A program made the translations under genes and the position numbers. A DNA stretch of 64,000 nucleotides from Lachnospiraceae bacterium (GTDB taxonomy: Bacteria; Bacillota; Clostridia; Lachnospirales; Lachnospiraceae). The stretch covers positions 1 through 64,000 of the forward strand of contig NBBL01000003.1 in NCBI GenBank assembly GCA_002892395.1, given 5' to 3'. The notes below the pieces were generated by a model. It had not been told where the DNA came from, did no database searches, and saw only the letters and a list, made by a program, of their open reading frames with translations. Below, one piece after another: positions 43,098-51,748 of the stretch (within the stretch, counting starts at the first letter, position 1; the number at the start of each line of letters is the position of its first letter).

Positions 43098-44116
43098 AGC
43101 TCCACGCCCTTCTCTCCGCTGACGCAAGTGCCGATCAAAAAACAGTCCTCTCCGGATTCCCGGATTGCCTCCATCGCTGCATCCGCGTCCTCCGGCCGGA
43201 CGGCGACAATCATTCCGATTCCCATGTTGAAGGTGTTATACATCACCTGCCGGGATACCTCCCCCTGTTTCTCCATCAGCCGAAAAATCGGCGGAACCTG
43301 GTAGGAATCCCTCCGAATGACTGCGCGGATCCCATCCCGCAGCATGCGCGGCACATTTTCATAAAATCCGCCTCCGGTGATGTGGCTGCAGGCATGCACC
43401 CGGATGCCCCTTTCTTTTACCTTTCGCAGCGCCCTCACATAGATGCGGGTGGGCGTCAGCAGCACATCCCCAAGCTTCGCCCCCAGCTCCGGGTAGTAGG
43501 TGTCAAGGCTTTCCTCTGTCATATCAAAAATTTTTCTGACCAGAGAAAACCCGTTGGAATGAATGCCGCTGGATGCAATTCCGATCAGCACATCTCCCGC
43601 AGTAAGCGCCTCTCCGGTGATCAGATCCTTTCTGTCGCAAATTCCCACGGAAAAGCCTGCCAAATCGTACTCATCCTCCGGCATCAGCCCCGGATGCTCG
43701 GCTGTCTCCCCTCCGATCAGCGCACTTCCCGACTGCACACAGCCCTCTGCCACACCGGATACAATCGTTGCAATTTTCTCCGGATCATTCTTCCCGCAGG
43801 CAATGTAATCCAAGAAAAACAGCGGCTCCCCGCCTGCACATACCACGTCGTTGACACACATGGCGACACAGTCGATCCCAATGGTATCGTGCCGGTTCAT
43901 AAGAAACGCCAGCTTCAGTTTGGTTCCGACGCCATCCGTGCCGGAGAGCAGAACCGGCTCCTCCATCTCCTGATAGGACCGCATGGCGAACGCACCGGAA
44001 AAGCCTCCGATTCCCCCGAGAACCTCCGGCCGCATGGTTCGTTTGACAAAGGCCTTCATGAGCTCCACCGATCGGTATCCTGCTTCAATATCAACACCTG
44101 CATGCCTGTAATCCAT
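43091..44116 (-). CDS. purM: Phosphoribosylformylglycinamidine cyclo-ligase
   Basis: A 341-residue enzyme forming AIR from FGAM and ATP. MDYRHAGVDIEAGYRSVELM at the start, LLSGTDGVGTKLKLAF, GIDCVAMCVNDVVCAGGEPLFFLDY, LIGGETAEHPG and ACSHITGGGFYENVPRML are standard PurM segments. It follows purE by 11 bp and overlaps purN. Length is normal. Confidence 0.96.
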   Translation of the reverse strand: MDYRHAGVDIEAGYRSVELMKAFVKRTMRPEVLGGIGGFSGAFAMRSYQEMEEPVLLSGTDGVGTKLKLAFLMNRHDTIGIDCVAMCVNDVVCAGGEPLFFLDYIACGKNDPEKIATIVSGVAEGCVQSGSALIGGETAEHPGLMPEDEYDLAGFSVGICDRKDLITGEALTAGDVLIGIASSGIHSNGFSLVRKIFDMTEESLDTYYPELGAKLGDVLLTPTRIYVRALRKVKERGIRVHACSHITGGGFYENVPRMLRDGIRAVIRRDSYQVPPIFRLMEKQGEVSRQVMYNTFNMGIGMIVAVRPEDADAAMEAIRESGEDCFLIGTCVSGEKGVELC

Positions 44117-44127
44117 CTCGCCCTCCG

Positions 44128-44637
44128 TTATTTCGCCAACAAGGCCCGGTATCCCTCCGCCGCCAGCACTTCATCCTTCTTCATCACATCCCGCTTCATT
44201 TCTTCCCCGTAAGCCTCTAGCTTCTTTTCAATCTCAGAATCAGAGGTCGCGAGAATCTTTGCCGCAAGAATGCCTGCGTTCTTTCCGCCGTTGATCGCAA
44301 CTGTGGCGCAGGGGATGCCGCTGGGCATCTGCACAATGGAATAGAGGGAATCCAGACCGCCCAGATCCGAGGTCTTCATCGGAATACCGATCACGGGAAA
44401 CGGAAACAGCGCTGCGCACATCCCCGGAAGATGCGCCGCTTTTCCCGCCCCGGCTATGATCACCTTGTATCCCCTGTCCTTTGCGGTGCTCGCCCACTGG
44501 AAAAAGAGCTCCGGTTCCCGGTGCGCGGACAAAATTTTCATCTCAAAATCAATGTCCATCTTCTTTAAGAAATCCGCGGCCTGTGCCATAACAGGCAAAT
44601 CTGAATCGCTCCCCATCACAATTCCTACTCTTGCCAT
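44128..44637 (-). CDS. purE: N5-carboxyaminoimidazole ribonucleotide mutase
   Basis: The 169-residue protein begins ARVGIVMGSDSDLPVMAQAA, then has ILSAHREPELFFQW and IIAGAGKAAHLPGMCAALFPFPVIGIPM, all class I PurE signatures. It converts N5-CAIR to CAIR. Class I PurE normally works with PurK, which is not in the window. It starts 21 bp after the M29 peptidase gene with AAGGAGCAG upstream and heads the purEMND set. Confidence 0.95.
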   Translation of the reverse strand: MARVGIVMGSDSDLPVMAQAADFLKKMDIDFEMKILSAHREPELFFQWASTAKDRGYKVIIAGAGKAAHLPGMCAALFPFPVIGIPMKTSDLGGLDSLYSIVQMPSGIPCATVAINGGKNAGILAAKILATSDSEIEKKLEAYGEEMKRDVMKKDEVLAAEGYRALLAK

Positions 44638-44658
44638 TTTTCTGCTCCTTTCTATGCG

Positions 44659-46776
44659 TCAAGGTGCTGTCTCGGGACCGGATCCGGTCCCCAGCCCTGT
44701 GATCGGTTCATTCAGCTCTTCCAGACCGGGAAGGGAAAACAGGCCGTCCCGCAGGAGATCCACGCGGCTTCCGTCCGGCATCACGGCACTCAGCACACCC
44801 AGCTCCTCATAGGGCAGAGTGATGTCCTTGTGATGACCGAAGTAGGCCTCCTCCGGACTCTCCCGGCGGCGGGCAGAAATTTCATTGTCCCGTGCCACAA
44901 TTGCCTTTCCGTCCGGATTGTAGGTCATGGTGTCCTCCTCATGGCTGTAACAGGTATCGCCCACTGCCACATGAGGGCCTGTTTTTTCTGCGATGAGAAT
45001 CGGTATCTTTTCTTCGATCCCGTAGCGCTTTGCGAAGGCAAAGGCTGCCGTATTGGTGCCGATTGCAAATTCTCCCATGGGGAGCACCTCATAGCTTCCC
45101 ATCAGATTTTCCGTCACAAAGCGCCGATTTTCCTCCTCAGATTCGAAATTGGCACAGGAAATCTCCGTCGTCCTTCCCTCGGAAAAGTGAAGCTTCAAGT
45201 CCCGAAACAAAAGACCGTCAATGTAGACCTTGGAAACGTGAAGCAGCCCATTGGTCCCGGCAAGCACCGGAGAAGTAAACACCTCCCCCGCCGGGATGTT
45301 TACATCTGCAGCACAGTTTTCGAAACGCGTCTCCCTGTCCGGATCCTCCAATTTCCGCAGCGCAATCCGAAGGTTCGTCTCATTTCCGTTTTGCCCCCGC
45401 ACTTCCACGTGATCGCAGCGATCCAGCACATCAATCAGCTTTTGCTGCAATGCCTTGCAGCGCCGATTATCCCCGCTGTTGATCTCAATGGTGTCCTCAA
45501 AAATCTGGGGAAATTGCGGTCCGATTTCCGGGACGGGCCACGCAATCATGGAAAAGCTTGTCTCATCTCCGGGCATGTATCGCTCTGTCAGCTCCCCTTG
45601 CTCCGTCATGCAGCGATTCAAGAGCTTTCTCTGCCTGGGGCTGAAGGAGAGCGCTGCCTGCTTGACCGTCGGAAAGAAGGCGTCCTCTCCGAAATACTCC
45701 ATCACCGCTGGCCCCGCGTACTGCGATGCCGCCTCCCGCCTTGCTTCGTAGGATGCCTGCAGCTCTGTGTGTCTTCGATCCGTAAAGGCCTTGTCCCAGA
45801 AAATGGCCGCATCAAAGCGGTGGTCATATTCAAACTGACGATTCGGACTGAGAGAGAGCTGCCGGTCTCCCCTACCGGGAATCCGATCTGTGAGGCGAGC
45901 CGCAGCGCCGGGCAGGATAACCTGTAATTTCTTCTCGGCAAACAATTCTGCCTCCCGGAGTACCAGACGCTCAAATCCCCTGAGGAACCGGATCGCCACC
46001 GTCTTTTTTCCGGAGAGGTTGCGCCCCATGACCCGAAACCCCTCCGCAAATCCTTCAGTCAGGCTTCGCGCCGCCAGCTCCAGCTTCTCCTCCGGCAGTG
46101 CATTCAAAAACGAAGCCAGCTGCAGGGTGCTCTCTGAAATGTAGTCTCCGCTGAAAAACAGATAACGCAGATCCTCCCGTTCAAAGCCATGAAACAACTG
46201 CGTCTCAATCCCGGGTTCCGGAATCAGAAGTTCCCTTGTCCGCTCCGGCACCGACACATCCAGGTAATCGAAGGCATACCAGTAAAAGGCGTCCTTTACC
46301 TCTTTGCTGTCCGGGATTTCTCCGCCGGAAAACAAGCCGTATATCTGAAGAAACAGCTCCAGCATGGGGGCAATGTCCTCCGATCTTCCCTCATACAGAA
46401 AGCGAAGCACCCCGTACAGTTCCGCATAGAGCGCGGAGAGAAGAACCCCAAGCTTCGCCCGATCCTCCCCTTCGGAAGGCTCCTGTGTTTCCGCCTTTGT
46501 TCCCTCTTGGCTTCTTTTCCACGCATAGTCCGGATTCAGCCAGCTGCTCTCATAGTGAGACGGCAGCATGTCCCGATACAGCCCATCCTGCAGCTCTTTC
46601 ATCTCCTCCAGCGTACGCTTCCGGTACTGCCCCGTTTCAAGCTCCTGTCCCAGCGCCTCCGCCCGCAGAAGAAAATCGGAAACCGCGCAAAAAAAGTCAT
46701 GGAACGGATCCGGCGCCTCCGTATCCTCCGGAATCAGCCGAATCCGCCCCATGGCCAGTACAATTCTTTCTTTCAT
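44659..46776 (-). CDS. M29-like (thermophilic) aminopeptidase
   Basis: The product has about 705 residues. The C-terminal half resembles M29 metallo-aminopeptidases: VFTSPVLAGTNGLLHVSKVY, MGSYEVLPMGEFAIGTNTAAF with the metal-binding Glu, IAEKTGPHVAVGDTCYSHEED with His and acidic ligands. The N-terminal 300 residues are helical and extra compared with the usual 400-residue enzymes. It should cleave N-terminal residues from peptides in the cytoplasm. ATG 46776 follows GCAGGGAG and shares its A with the TAA of the upstream gene. It lies between a small membrane protein and purE. Confidence 0.8.
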   Translation of the reverse strand: MKERIVLAMGRIRLIPEDTEAPDPFHDFFCAVSDFLLRAEALGQELETGQYRKRTLEEMKELQDGLYRDMLPSHYESSWLNPDYAWKRSQEGTKAETQEPSEGEDRAKLGVLLSALYAELYGVLRFLYEGRSEDIAPMLELFLQIYGLFSGGEIPDSKEVKDAFYWYAFDYLDVSVPERTRELLIPEPGIETQLFHGFEREDLRYLFFSGDYISESTLQLASFLNALPEEKLELAARSLTEGFAEGFRVMGRNLSGKKTVAIRFLRGFERLVLREAELFAEKKLQVILPGAAARLTDRIPGRGDRQLSLSPNRQFEYDHRFDAAIFWDKAFTDRRHTELQASYEARREAASQYAGPAVMEYFGEDAFFPTVKQAALSFSPRQRKLLNRCMTEQGELTERYMPGDETSFSMIAWPVPEIGPQFPQIFEDTIEINSGDNRRCKALQQKLIDVLDRCDHVEVRGQNGNETNLRIALRKLEDPDRETRFENCAADVNIPAGEVFTSPVLAGTNGLLHVSKVYIDGLLFRDLKLHFSEGRTTEISCANFESEEENRRFVTENLMGSYEVLPMGEFAIGTNTAAFAFAKRYGIEEKIPILIAEKTGPHVAVGDTCYSHEEDTMTYNPDGKAIVARDNEISARRRESPEEAYFGHHKDITLPYEELGVLSAVMPDGSRVDLLRDGLFSLPGLEELNEPITGLGTGSGPETAP

Positions 46777-47216
46777 TAAGCTCCCTGCCCTACCATCACT
46801 GTAATGATCCATGTAATCAGTACCGTTCCTCCCATTGATAGTCCGATGACAGCAAACCGGTGATCCTTGTGCTTCTCCAGGATCGAAAGCAAAGCGCAGA
46901 CAATGGAAAACAGTGCAAACAGAGCGGCGCTCGCCGCGATTGCAGACACATAAAGCGGCGGATTTCCCAACGTTTCCACCATGAGATAAAACACCAGAAC
47001 ACTCAGAGCAACCGCAAGAGCAGCCGCAATCAGAGCCGTGGTTCCCATCTCGGAGCGGGCTTTTCTCAAGTAATTGACGCGCCGGACCTCAGGCTTTTCC
47101 GCCTCGTCCTTTTTCCCGCTCTCCGGGTACATGAACTCGGGACGATCCAAAATCGATGTTTCCTTCCCCTTGACCGATTTCAGAAAGCGGTATTTCTTTT
47201 TGTTGTAGTCAAACAC
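46776..47216 (-). CDS. Small three-helix membrane protein (DUF6142-like)
   Basis: A 146-residue protein with a charged N-terminal 50 residues (FDYNKKKYRFLKSVKGKETS) and three membrane helices at about 59-82, 88-112 and 122-142. It resembles what I recall as DUF6142 proteins of Lachnospiraceae, but that match is from memory. No catalytic motif is seen. It overlaps the end of the vanZ-like gene by 8 bp and its stop overlaps the peptidase start, so it is translated with both neighbours. Confidence 0.65.
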   Translation of the reverse strand: MFDYNKKKYRFLKSVKGKETSILDRPEFMYPESGKKDEAEKPEVRRVNYLRKARSEMGTTALIAAALAVALSVLVFYLMVETLGNPPLYVSAIAASAALFALFSIVCALLSILEKHKDHRFAVIGLSMGGTVLITWIITVMVGQGA

Positions 47217-47658
47217 CGGAAACTCTCCTGAAAAAAATTCGAAAGATCAGATACCCCATCATGGTTCCAATGGTATTCAATAAAATATCGTCCACATCAA
47301 AGCTCCCGAGTCTGGTGACAAGCTGCAGCAGCTCAATGAACACAGAAAGCAAAATCCCCATCAGCAGCATGCAAAAGCCGGTGTGCCGCCTTCCGCTGAC
47401 AATCGGAAGAAAAAAGCCAAAGGGAATCAGAGCAACCACATTGCCCACCATATTCAGAAGAAAAGCCTTGTAACCGAGCAGCTCCCGATAGCTCCAAAAT
47501 CGCCGGATCTCCCGAAACAGCACAAGGTTATAATGATACTCCTCGCTCTCGGTTCTCCCCAGCGCCTCGGAAAAAAACAGAAAGTAGGCGAGTCCCAGCA
47601 GATAGAAAAGAAAGAGAAGCGTCCCGGCAGCCCGGTGCCCCTCCCGGATGCAGCGCAT
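47209..47658 (-). CDS. VanZ-like family membrane protein
   Basis: A protein of about 149 residues with four membrane segments. NLVLFREIRRFWSY, LLNMVGNVVALIPFGFFLPI and LLSVFIELLQLVTRLGSFDVDDILLNTIGTMMGYL match the VanZ-like domain, including the conserved Glu and the FDVDD pair. VanZ relatives are linked to teicoplanin tolerance and envelope functions, but the domain's chemistry is unknown. ATG 47658 was chosen for GAGGATCAGGAG upstream; the frame continues to 47712, within pyrE. Confidence 0.82.
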   Translation of the reverse strand: MRCIREGHRAAGTLLFLFYLLGLAYFLFFSEALGRTESEEYHYNLVLFREIRRFWSYRELLGYKAFLLNMVGNVVALIPFGFFLPIVSGRRHTGFCMLLMGILLSVFIELLQLVTRLGSFDVDDILLNTIGTMMGYLIFRIFFRRVSGV

Positions 47659-47668
47659 CTCCTGATCC

Positions 47669-48352
47669 TCAGAGTCCGCCGTCCACTCCATACTGCTTGT
47701 AGTACGCATCAATTTGTTCTCTCAACCTCTCGTCAATCACCGCACCTCTTTGGTCGTTATCCCGGCTAAGGTGCGCAATTACTTCCTTCATCGTAACGAT
47801 GGCACAGGTCTTGATCCCGTACCGCTCTGCCACCTCCTGCAAGGCACTCTTTGTCCCCTGCCCGCGTTCGCATCGGTCAACACTGACCACCAGTCCCAGC
47901 ACCTTTGCATCTGCCTGCGCCTTGATGATCGGCATGGTTTCCGCAATGGATGTGCCTGCAGTGGTGACATCCTCAATCATAACAATTCTGTCACCGTCCT
48001 CAATCGGAGCGCCCAGCAGGATCCCCTTGTCCCCGTGATCCTTCACTTCCTTGCGATTGGAGCAATACCGCACCTCGGTTCCGTCCTGCTCGCTCAGTGC
48101 CATGGCCGCAGCCACGCAAAGGGGAATTCCTTTGTAGGCCGGTCCAAACAAAAGATCAAACGCCGTCCCGAAATTCTCCCGCAGGGCGTGGGCATAAAAC
48201 TGCCCCAGCTTTCTAAGCTGAGTCCCTGTGCGGTAGAACCCCGTATTGACAAAAAAAGGAGTCTTTCTTCCGCTCTTCGTCACAAAATCGCCAAATCGAA
48301 GCACCTGGCAGTCAACCATAAAGTCTATAAATTCCCGCTTATACTGTTCCAT
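47669..48352 (-). CDS. pyrE: Orotate phosphoribosyltransferase
   Basis: A 227-residue enzyme joining orotate and PRPP to make OMP. FVTKSGRKTPFFVNTGFYRTG near the start, LFGPAYKGIPLCVAAAMALS, and the PRPP loop IVMIEDVTTAGTSIAET are diagnostic. The leader between pyrD and pyrE contains five 32-bp repeats (48374-48533), ending about 20 bp before the ATG at 48352. It is part of pyrFKDE. Confidence 0.95.
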   Translation of the reverse strand: MEQYKREFIDFMVDCQVLRFGDFVTKSGRKTPFFVNTGFYRTGTQLRKLGQFYAHALRENFGTAFDLLFGPAYKGIPLCVAAAMALSEQDGTEVRYCSNRKEVKDHGDKGILLGAPIEDGDRIVMIEDVTTAGTSIAETMPIIKAQADAKVLGLVVSVDRCERGQGTKSALQEVAERYGIKTCAIVTMKEVIAHLSRDNDQRGAVIDERLREQIDAYYKQYGVDGGL

Positions 48353-48373
48353 TTCATTTCACTCCCATGATAA

Positions 48374-48533
48374 GGCTTTGCTCCGCTGCCCCGTTTCCCG
48401 GATTCGGCTTTGTTGCCCGGCCCCGTTTCCCGGATTCAGCTTTGTCGTACGGCCCCATTTCCCGGATTCGGCTTTGCTCTGCTGCCCCATTTCCCGGATT
48501 CGGCTTTGTCGCCCGGCCCCATTTCCCGGATCT
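48374..48533 (-). repeat. Five 32-bp direct repeats between pyrD and pyrE
   Basis: Five adjoining copies begin at 48374, 48406, 48438, 48470 and 48502. The shared core on the plus strand is GCTTTG, eight variable bases, then GGCCCC or TGCCCC, then (G/A)TTTCCCGGAT. There are no spacers, so it is not CRISPR. On the transcript the unit contains GGGAAATGGGG, which resembles a ribosome binding site. Copies differ at several positions, so the array is not a very recent expansion. Confidence 0.95.
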
Positions 48534-48558
48534 GAAATTTCTCTGCTTCCACTGCTCC

Positions 48559-49470
48559 TCAGCGCACTGCGCCCGTCAGCTCCTTCAAATCCTTTATTCC
48601 GTATTTTACCATATAATCCCGGATTCCGTCCACGACTTCCACGGTCGCAGCCGGATTCACAAAATTTGCCGTTCCCACCGCCACGGCTGTCGCGCCGGCA
48701 AGAATCAATTCCAAGGCATCCTCCGCCGTTTGAATCCCTCCCATCCCGATGATTGGGATCTTCACCGCCTGAGCCGCCTGATACACCATGCGGACAGCAA
48801 TCGGCCTGACCGCCGGACCGGACATTCCGCCCGTTTGATTGGCCAGCACAAAGCATCTTCTGTAAACGTCAATTTTCATCCCGGTCAGTGTGTTGATCAT
48901 GGAAACCGCATCTGCACCGCCGGCTTCTGCGGCGCGGGCAAGCTCAGCGATATCCGTGACATTCGGGGAGAGCTTCATAATGACGGGCTGCGCCGCCTTC
49001 CGTTTCACCGCCCGGGTGATCTGTTCAACGGCGGATGCACTCTGTCCGAATGCGATACCGCCTTCCCTTACATTCGGACAGGATATGTTGATCTCCAGCA
49101 TATCCACCGGCTGATCGGCAAGCTTTTCCACAACAGCCAGATACTCTGCCTCCGTGTGTCCGCATACATTGACGATCACCCTCGTGTCAAATTGTCGAAG
49201 AAAGGGAAGATCCCGCTCAATCATCACATCGACGCCGGGGTTCTGAAGTCCGACGGCATTGAGCATCCCTCCGGTCACCTCACAGACCCGGGGCGTGGGA
49301 TTCCCCTGCCAGGGTCGATGGGAGACCCCCTTAGTCACCACTGCTCCCAGACGGTTTAAGTCGATCAGCGCGCTGTACTCTGCGCCGGAGCCAAAGGTTC
49401 CGCTGGCAGTCATCACCGGATTCTGAAACGAAACACCGGCGATATTCACCTCCATATTCACCTCGCTCAA
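48559..49470 (-). CDS. pyrD: Dihydroorotate dehydrogenase B, catalytic subunit
   Basis: A 303-residue FMN enzyme of class 1B. FQNPVMTASGTFGSGAEYS, VNVCGHTEAEYLAVVEKL, EINISCPNVREGGIAFGQ with the catalytic Cys, VIMKLSPNVTDIAELARAAE and IIGMGGIQTAEDALELILAGATAVAVGTANF are present. It oxidises dihydroorotate and passes electrons through PyrK to NAD. ATG 49470 overlaps the pyrK stop (ATGA), consistent with a complex made in equal amounts. Confidence 0.96.
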   Translation of the reverse strand: MSEVNMEVNIAGVSFQNPVMTASGTFGSGAEYSALIDLNRLGAVVTKGVSHRPWQGNPTPRVCEVTGGMLNAVGLQNPGVDVMIERDLPFLRQFDTRVIVNVCGHTEAEYLAVVEKLADQPVDMLEINISCPNVREGGIAFGQSASAVEQITRAVKRKAAQPVIMKLSPNVTDIAELARAAEAGGADAVSMINTLTGMKIDVYRRCFVLANQTGGMSGPAVRPIAVRMVYQAAQAVKIPIIGMGGIQTAEDALELILAGATAVAVGTANFVNPAATVEVVDGIRDYMVKYGIKDLKELTGAVR

Positions 49471-50249
49471 AGTACCACCTCCTCCGCGGGAAATACCGGT
49501 CCGTCCTTGCAGACCCGCTTATTTTTGACGTGGGAGTGAGCATCCGTTTCCGTGCTCTCCACCACGCAGGCCAGGCAGGCGCCGATCCCGCAGGCCATGC
49601 GTTCCTCCATGGAAACCCAAAGCGGAATCCCCTGCTCCGCCGCATACTGCTTCAATGCGCGAAGCATCAGTCTCGGACCGCATCCGAACATCATGCGGGG
49701 GCGGTGTGAAAGCGCCCTGACCCCATCGACTGCAGTTCCCCGAACGCCAAAGCTCCCGTCATCCGTCGCAATCCTCACTTCGTCGGCCGCCGCCTCAAAC
49801 TCCCCCTTCAAAAACATCTGCTCCGCATTGCGGTATCCCAGCACTGCCGTTTTTCGTCCGGGCAGCGCATGCAGTACCTCCAGCAGGGGCGGCACACCGA
49901 TTCCGCCGCCGACGACGCAGACATCCTCTGCCCCATCACAGGGAAACCCCTGTCCCAGCGGCCCCAGGACACGAAGCGTGGTTCCCGCCTGACAGCGTGA
50001 CAGCTCGGCGGTTCCGGCTCGCTCCCCGCTCACCCGGTAGACAAGCCGCAGAGTTCCCTCGGAGGAGGAAATGCGGCAGAGGCTGATGGGCCGCGGCAAA
50101 ATGCGGGACGCATCGTTCAGGTAGACATTCACAAATTGTCCCGGTCTCGCCTGTGCCGCAATCCCCGGAGCCTCCAGGGTCAGGTCAAATATGCCGGGAC
50201 AGAGCGCCTCCTGCCGCCGTATTCTCGTCTTTTCCATTTGTACCGTCAT
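49467..50249 (-). CDS. pyrK: Dihydroorotate dehydrogenase electron transfer subunit
   Basis: A 260-residue FAD and [2Fe-2S] protein. RPGQFVNVYL and ILPRPISLCRI bind FAD, LGPLGQGFPC and VVGGGIGVPPLLEVL form the NAD side, and MACGIGACLACVV with a later Cys (KRVCKDGPVF) holds the cluster. It carries electrons from PyrD to NAD. ATG 50249 follows AAAGGAGAAGG; the longer open frame to 50429 has no site. It starts 77 bp after pyrF. Confidence 0.95.
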   Translation of the reverse strand: MTVQMEKTRIRRQEALCPGIFDLTLEAPGIAAQARPGQFVNVYLNDASRILPRPISLCRISSSEGTLRLVYRVSGERAGTAELSRCQAGTTLRVLGPLGQGFPCDGAEDVCVVGGGIGVPPLLEVLHALPGRKTAVLGYRNAEQMFLKGEFEAAADEVRIATDDGSFGVRGTAVDGVRALSHRPRMMFGCGPRLMLRALKQYAAEQGIPLWVSMEERMACGIGACLACVVESTETDAHSHVKNKRVCKDGPVFPAEEVVL

Positions 50250-50326
50250 ACATCCTTCTCCTTTTGTCCAATCATTCGAATCCGGTAAAAGGGCTCCGCC
50301 GTCATCCCGGCAAGTTTGCCTCTTTT

Positions 50327-51244
50327 TCACAGCACGCGGCGAATGTCCGCAATCATATCGGTCACAGCCTGCCTCGCTGCCTCCGCGAACCCCATGGCGC
50401 CGAACGCCGCATACCTGTCCTTTTTCCATGCAGCAATGATGCCTCGGGAGGAATTGACCACTGCACCGATGCCTTCTGAATCAAAGGCAGCGCGAAGATC
50501 CTCCGCAGTCCCTCCCTGTGCGCCGTACCCCGGAACGAGAAAGAAGCTGTGCGGCATGCGGACTCTGAGCTGGGACAGCATCTCCGGATAGGTCGCCCCG
50601 ACAACCGCTCCCACATTGGACCAGTCTCCGTCCATGCTCTCCTCGCCCCAGCGAACCACCTGATCTGCCACGTGTGCATAAAGCGGCGTCCCGTCGATCA
50701 GCCGATCCTGAAACTCGCTGCCGGAGGGATTGCTGGTCTTCACCAAGACAAAAATTCCCTTGTCAAACTGATTACACGCAGCGAGAAATGGTCGAATCCC
50801 GTCGCTGCCCAGATAGGGGTTGACCGTGACCATGTCCGTTCCGAACGCCTCGCAGGTATGTGCTCCGATCTGCACCGCTCCGATGTGCGCGGCTGCATAG
50901 GCCTCCGATGTTGATCCGATGTCTCCGCGCTTCGCATCTCCGATGACCACCAAAGCCTTTTCCTGACAATAGCGCACTGTTTTTTCATAGACAGAAAGAC
51001 CGGGAATTCCAAACTGCTCATACATGGCAATCTGAGGCTTCACGGCGGGAATCAGGTCGTACGTCGCATCGATAATCCCACGGTTAAACTGCCACACCGC
51101 CTCGGCTGCGCCCTCCAGGCTCTCTCCTTTTTCGTCAAACGCCCGTTCCAGAATCTGATTCGGAATATACGAAAGCATGGGATCCAGCCCGACACAAACC
51201 GGCGCCCCCGTTTCCCTGATTCGCTGAATAAGTCTTGCAATCAC
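50327..51244 (-). CDS. pyrF: Orotidine 5'-phosphate decarboxylase (type 2)
   Basis: A 305-residue enzyme, the last step to UMP. VCVGLDPMLSYIP, KPQIAMYEQFGIPGLSVYEKTV, and VVIGDAKRGDIGSTSEAYAAAH with the catalytic Lys-Asp set mark the longer type 2 PyrF family. It heads the pyrF-pyrK-pyrD-pyrE run. A promoter lies at 51589-51617, giving a leader of about 335 nt that contains five 32-bp repeats. ATG 51244 is preceded by GGAAGGAGAC. Confidence 0.95.
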   Translation of the reverse strand: MIARLIQRIRETGAPVCVGLDPMLSYIPNQILERAFDEKGESLEGAAEAVWQFNRGIIDATYDLIPAVKPQIAMYEQFGIPGLSVYEKTVRYCQEKALVVIGDAKRGDIGSTSEAYAAAHIGAVQIGAHTCEAFGTDMVTVNPYLGSDGIRPFLAACNQFDKGIFVLVKTSNPSGSEFQDRLIDGTPLYAHVADQVVRWGEESMDGDWSNVGAVVGATYPEMLSQLRVRMPHSFFLVPGYGAQGGTAEDLRAAFDSEGIGAVVNSSRGIIAAWKKDRYAAFGAMGFAEAARQAVTDMIADIRRVL

Positions 51245-51326
51245 ACCTGTCTCCTTCCAATCTCTGTTGTTTCCTGATTCCGTGATCGTGATTTCCTGTT
51301 TCCAAGGTTTCGTGATTTTATTTCGC

Positions 51327-51486
51327 GATTTTAAGATTTCGTGGGCTCGTGATTTCGTGATTTTAAGATTTCACGAGTTCCTGATTTCGCGATTTTAAGA
51401 TTTCGTGAGTTCCTGACTTCACGATTTTAAGACTTCGTGAGTTCCTGACTTCACGATTTTAAGACTTCACGAGTCCCTTCCTTCGT
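51327..51486 (-). repeat. Five 32-bp direct repeats in the pyrF leader
   Basis: GATTTTAAG recurs at 51327, 51359, 51391, 51423 and 51455, an exact 32-bp period. The bases just before and after the core form inverted repeats in several copies: TCGTGA with TCACGA around copy 2, and TCACGA with TCGTGA around copy 4, while copy 1 and copy 3 have TCGCGA with TCGTGA. Each could fold as a 6-bp hairpin in RNA; copy 5 (TCACGA/TCACGA) cannot. Degenerate units extend on both sides. Confidence 0.95.
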
Positions 51487-51588
51487 GGGCTCCTGTGTTC
51501 CTGAGTTTGCGATTTCGTATTTCCGTGTTTTCGTGCGTTCGATGTTACGATTTCGTGCGTTCGATTTTCCAAATTTTCTGCCTTCCCC

Positions 51589-51617
51589 ATTATAAAAACA
51601 TTTCCTCGGCAGGGCAA
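51589..51617 (-). promoter_or_regulatory. Promoter of the pyr run
   Basis: On the minus strand TTGCCC (51617-51612), a 17-bp spacer and a perfect TATAAT (51594-51589). Confidence 0.7.
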
Positions 51618-51748
51618 GCAAATTGCGCGTTGCCCCGGCATTCCACTGTACCGGATCCTCTCCTCCCCCTCCTGCTTAAAATATCACATCACGGAAGCCT
51701 TCGAATGTGCTATACTGAACAAAATGAAACAGCACATGGAGAATGACG

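Larger units (their letters stand above)
51245..51748. other. Long divergent interval: pyrF leader and GNAT upstream region
   Basis: It holds the pyrF leader with its 32-bp repeat array (51327-51486), degenerate flanking repeats (51270-51570, with GATTTCGTG-like words), the pyrF promoter, and about 120 bp before the GNAT start. TATACT at 51712-51717 may serve the plus strand. There is no open frame that looks real. Confidence 0.7.

Noticed and set aside
48374-48533. CRISPR array
   Set aside because: Units of 32 bp adjoin with no unique spacers, the unit sequence varies, and no cas gene is present. The same holds for 51327-51486.
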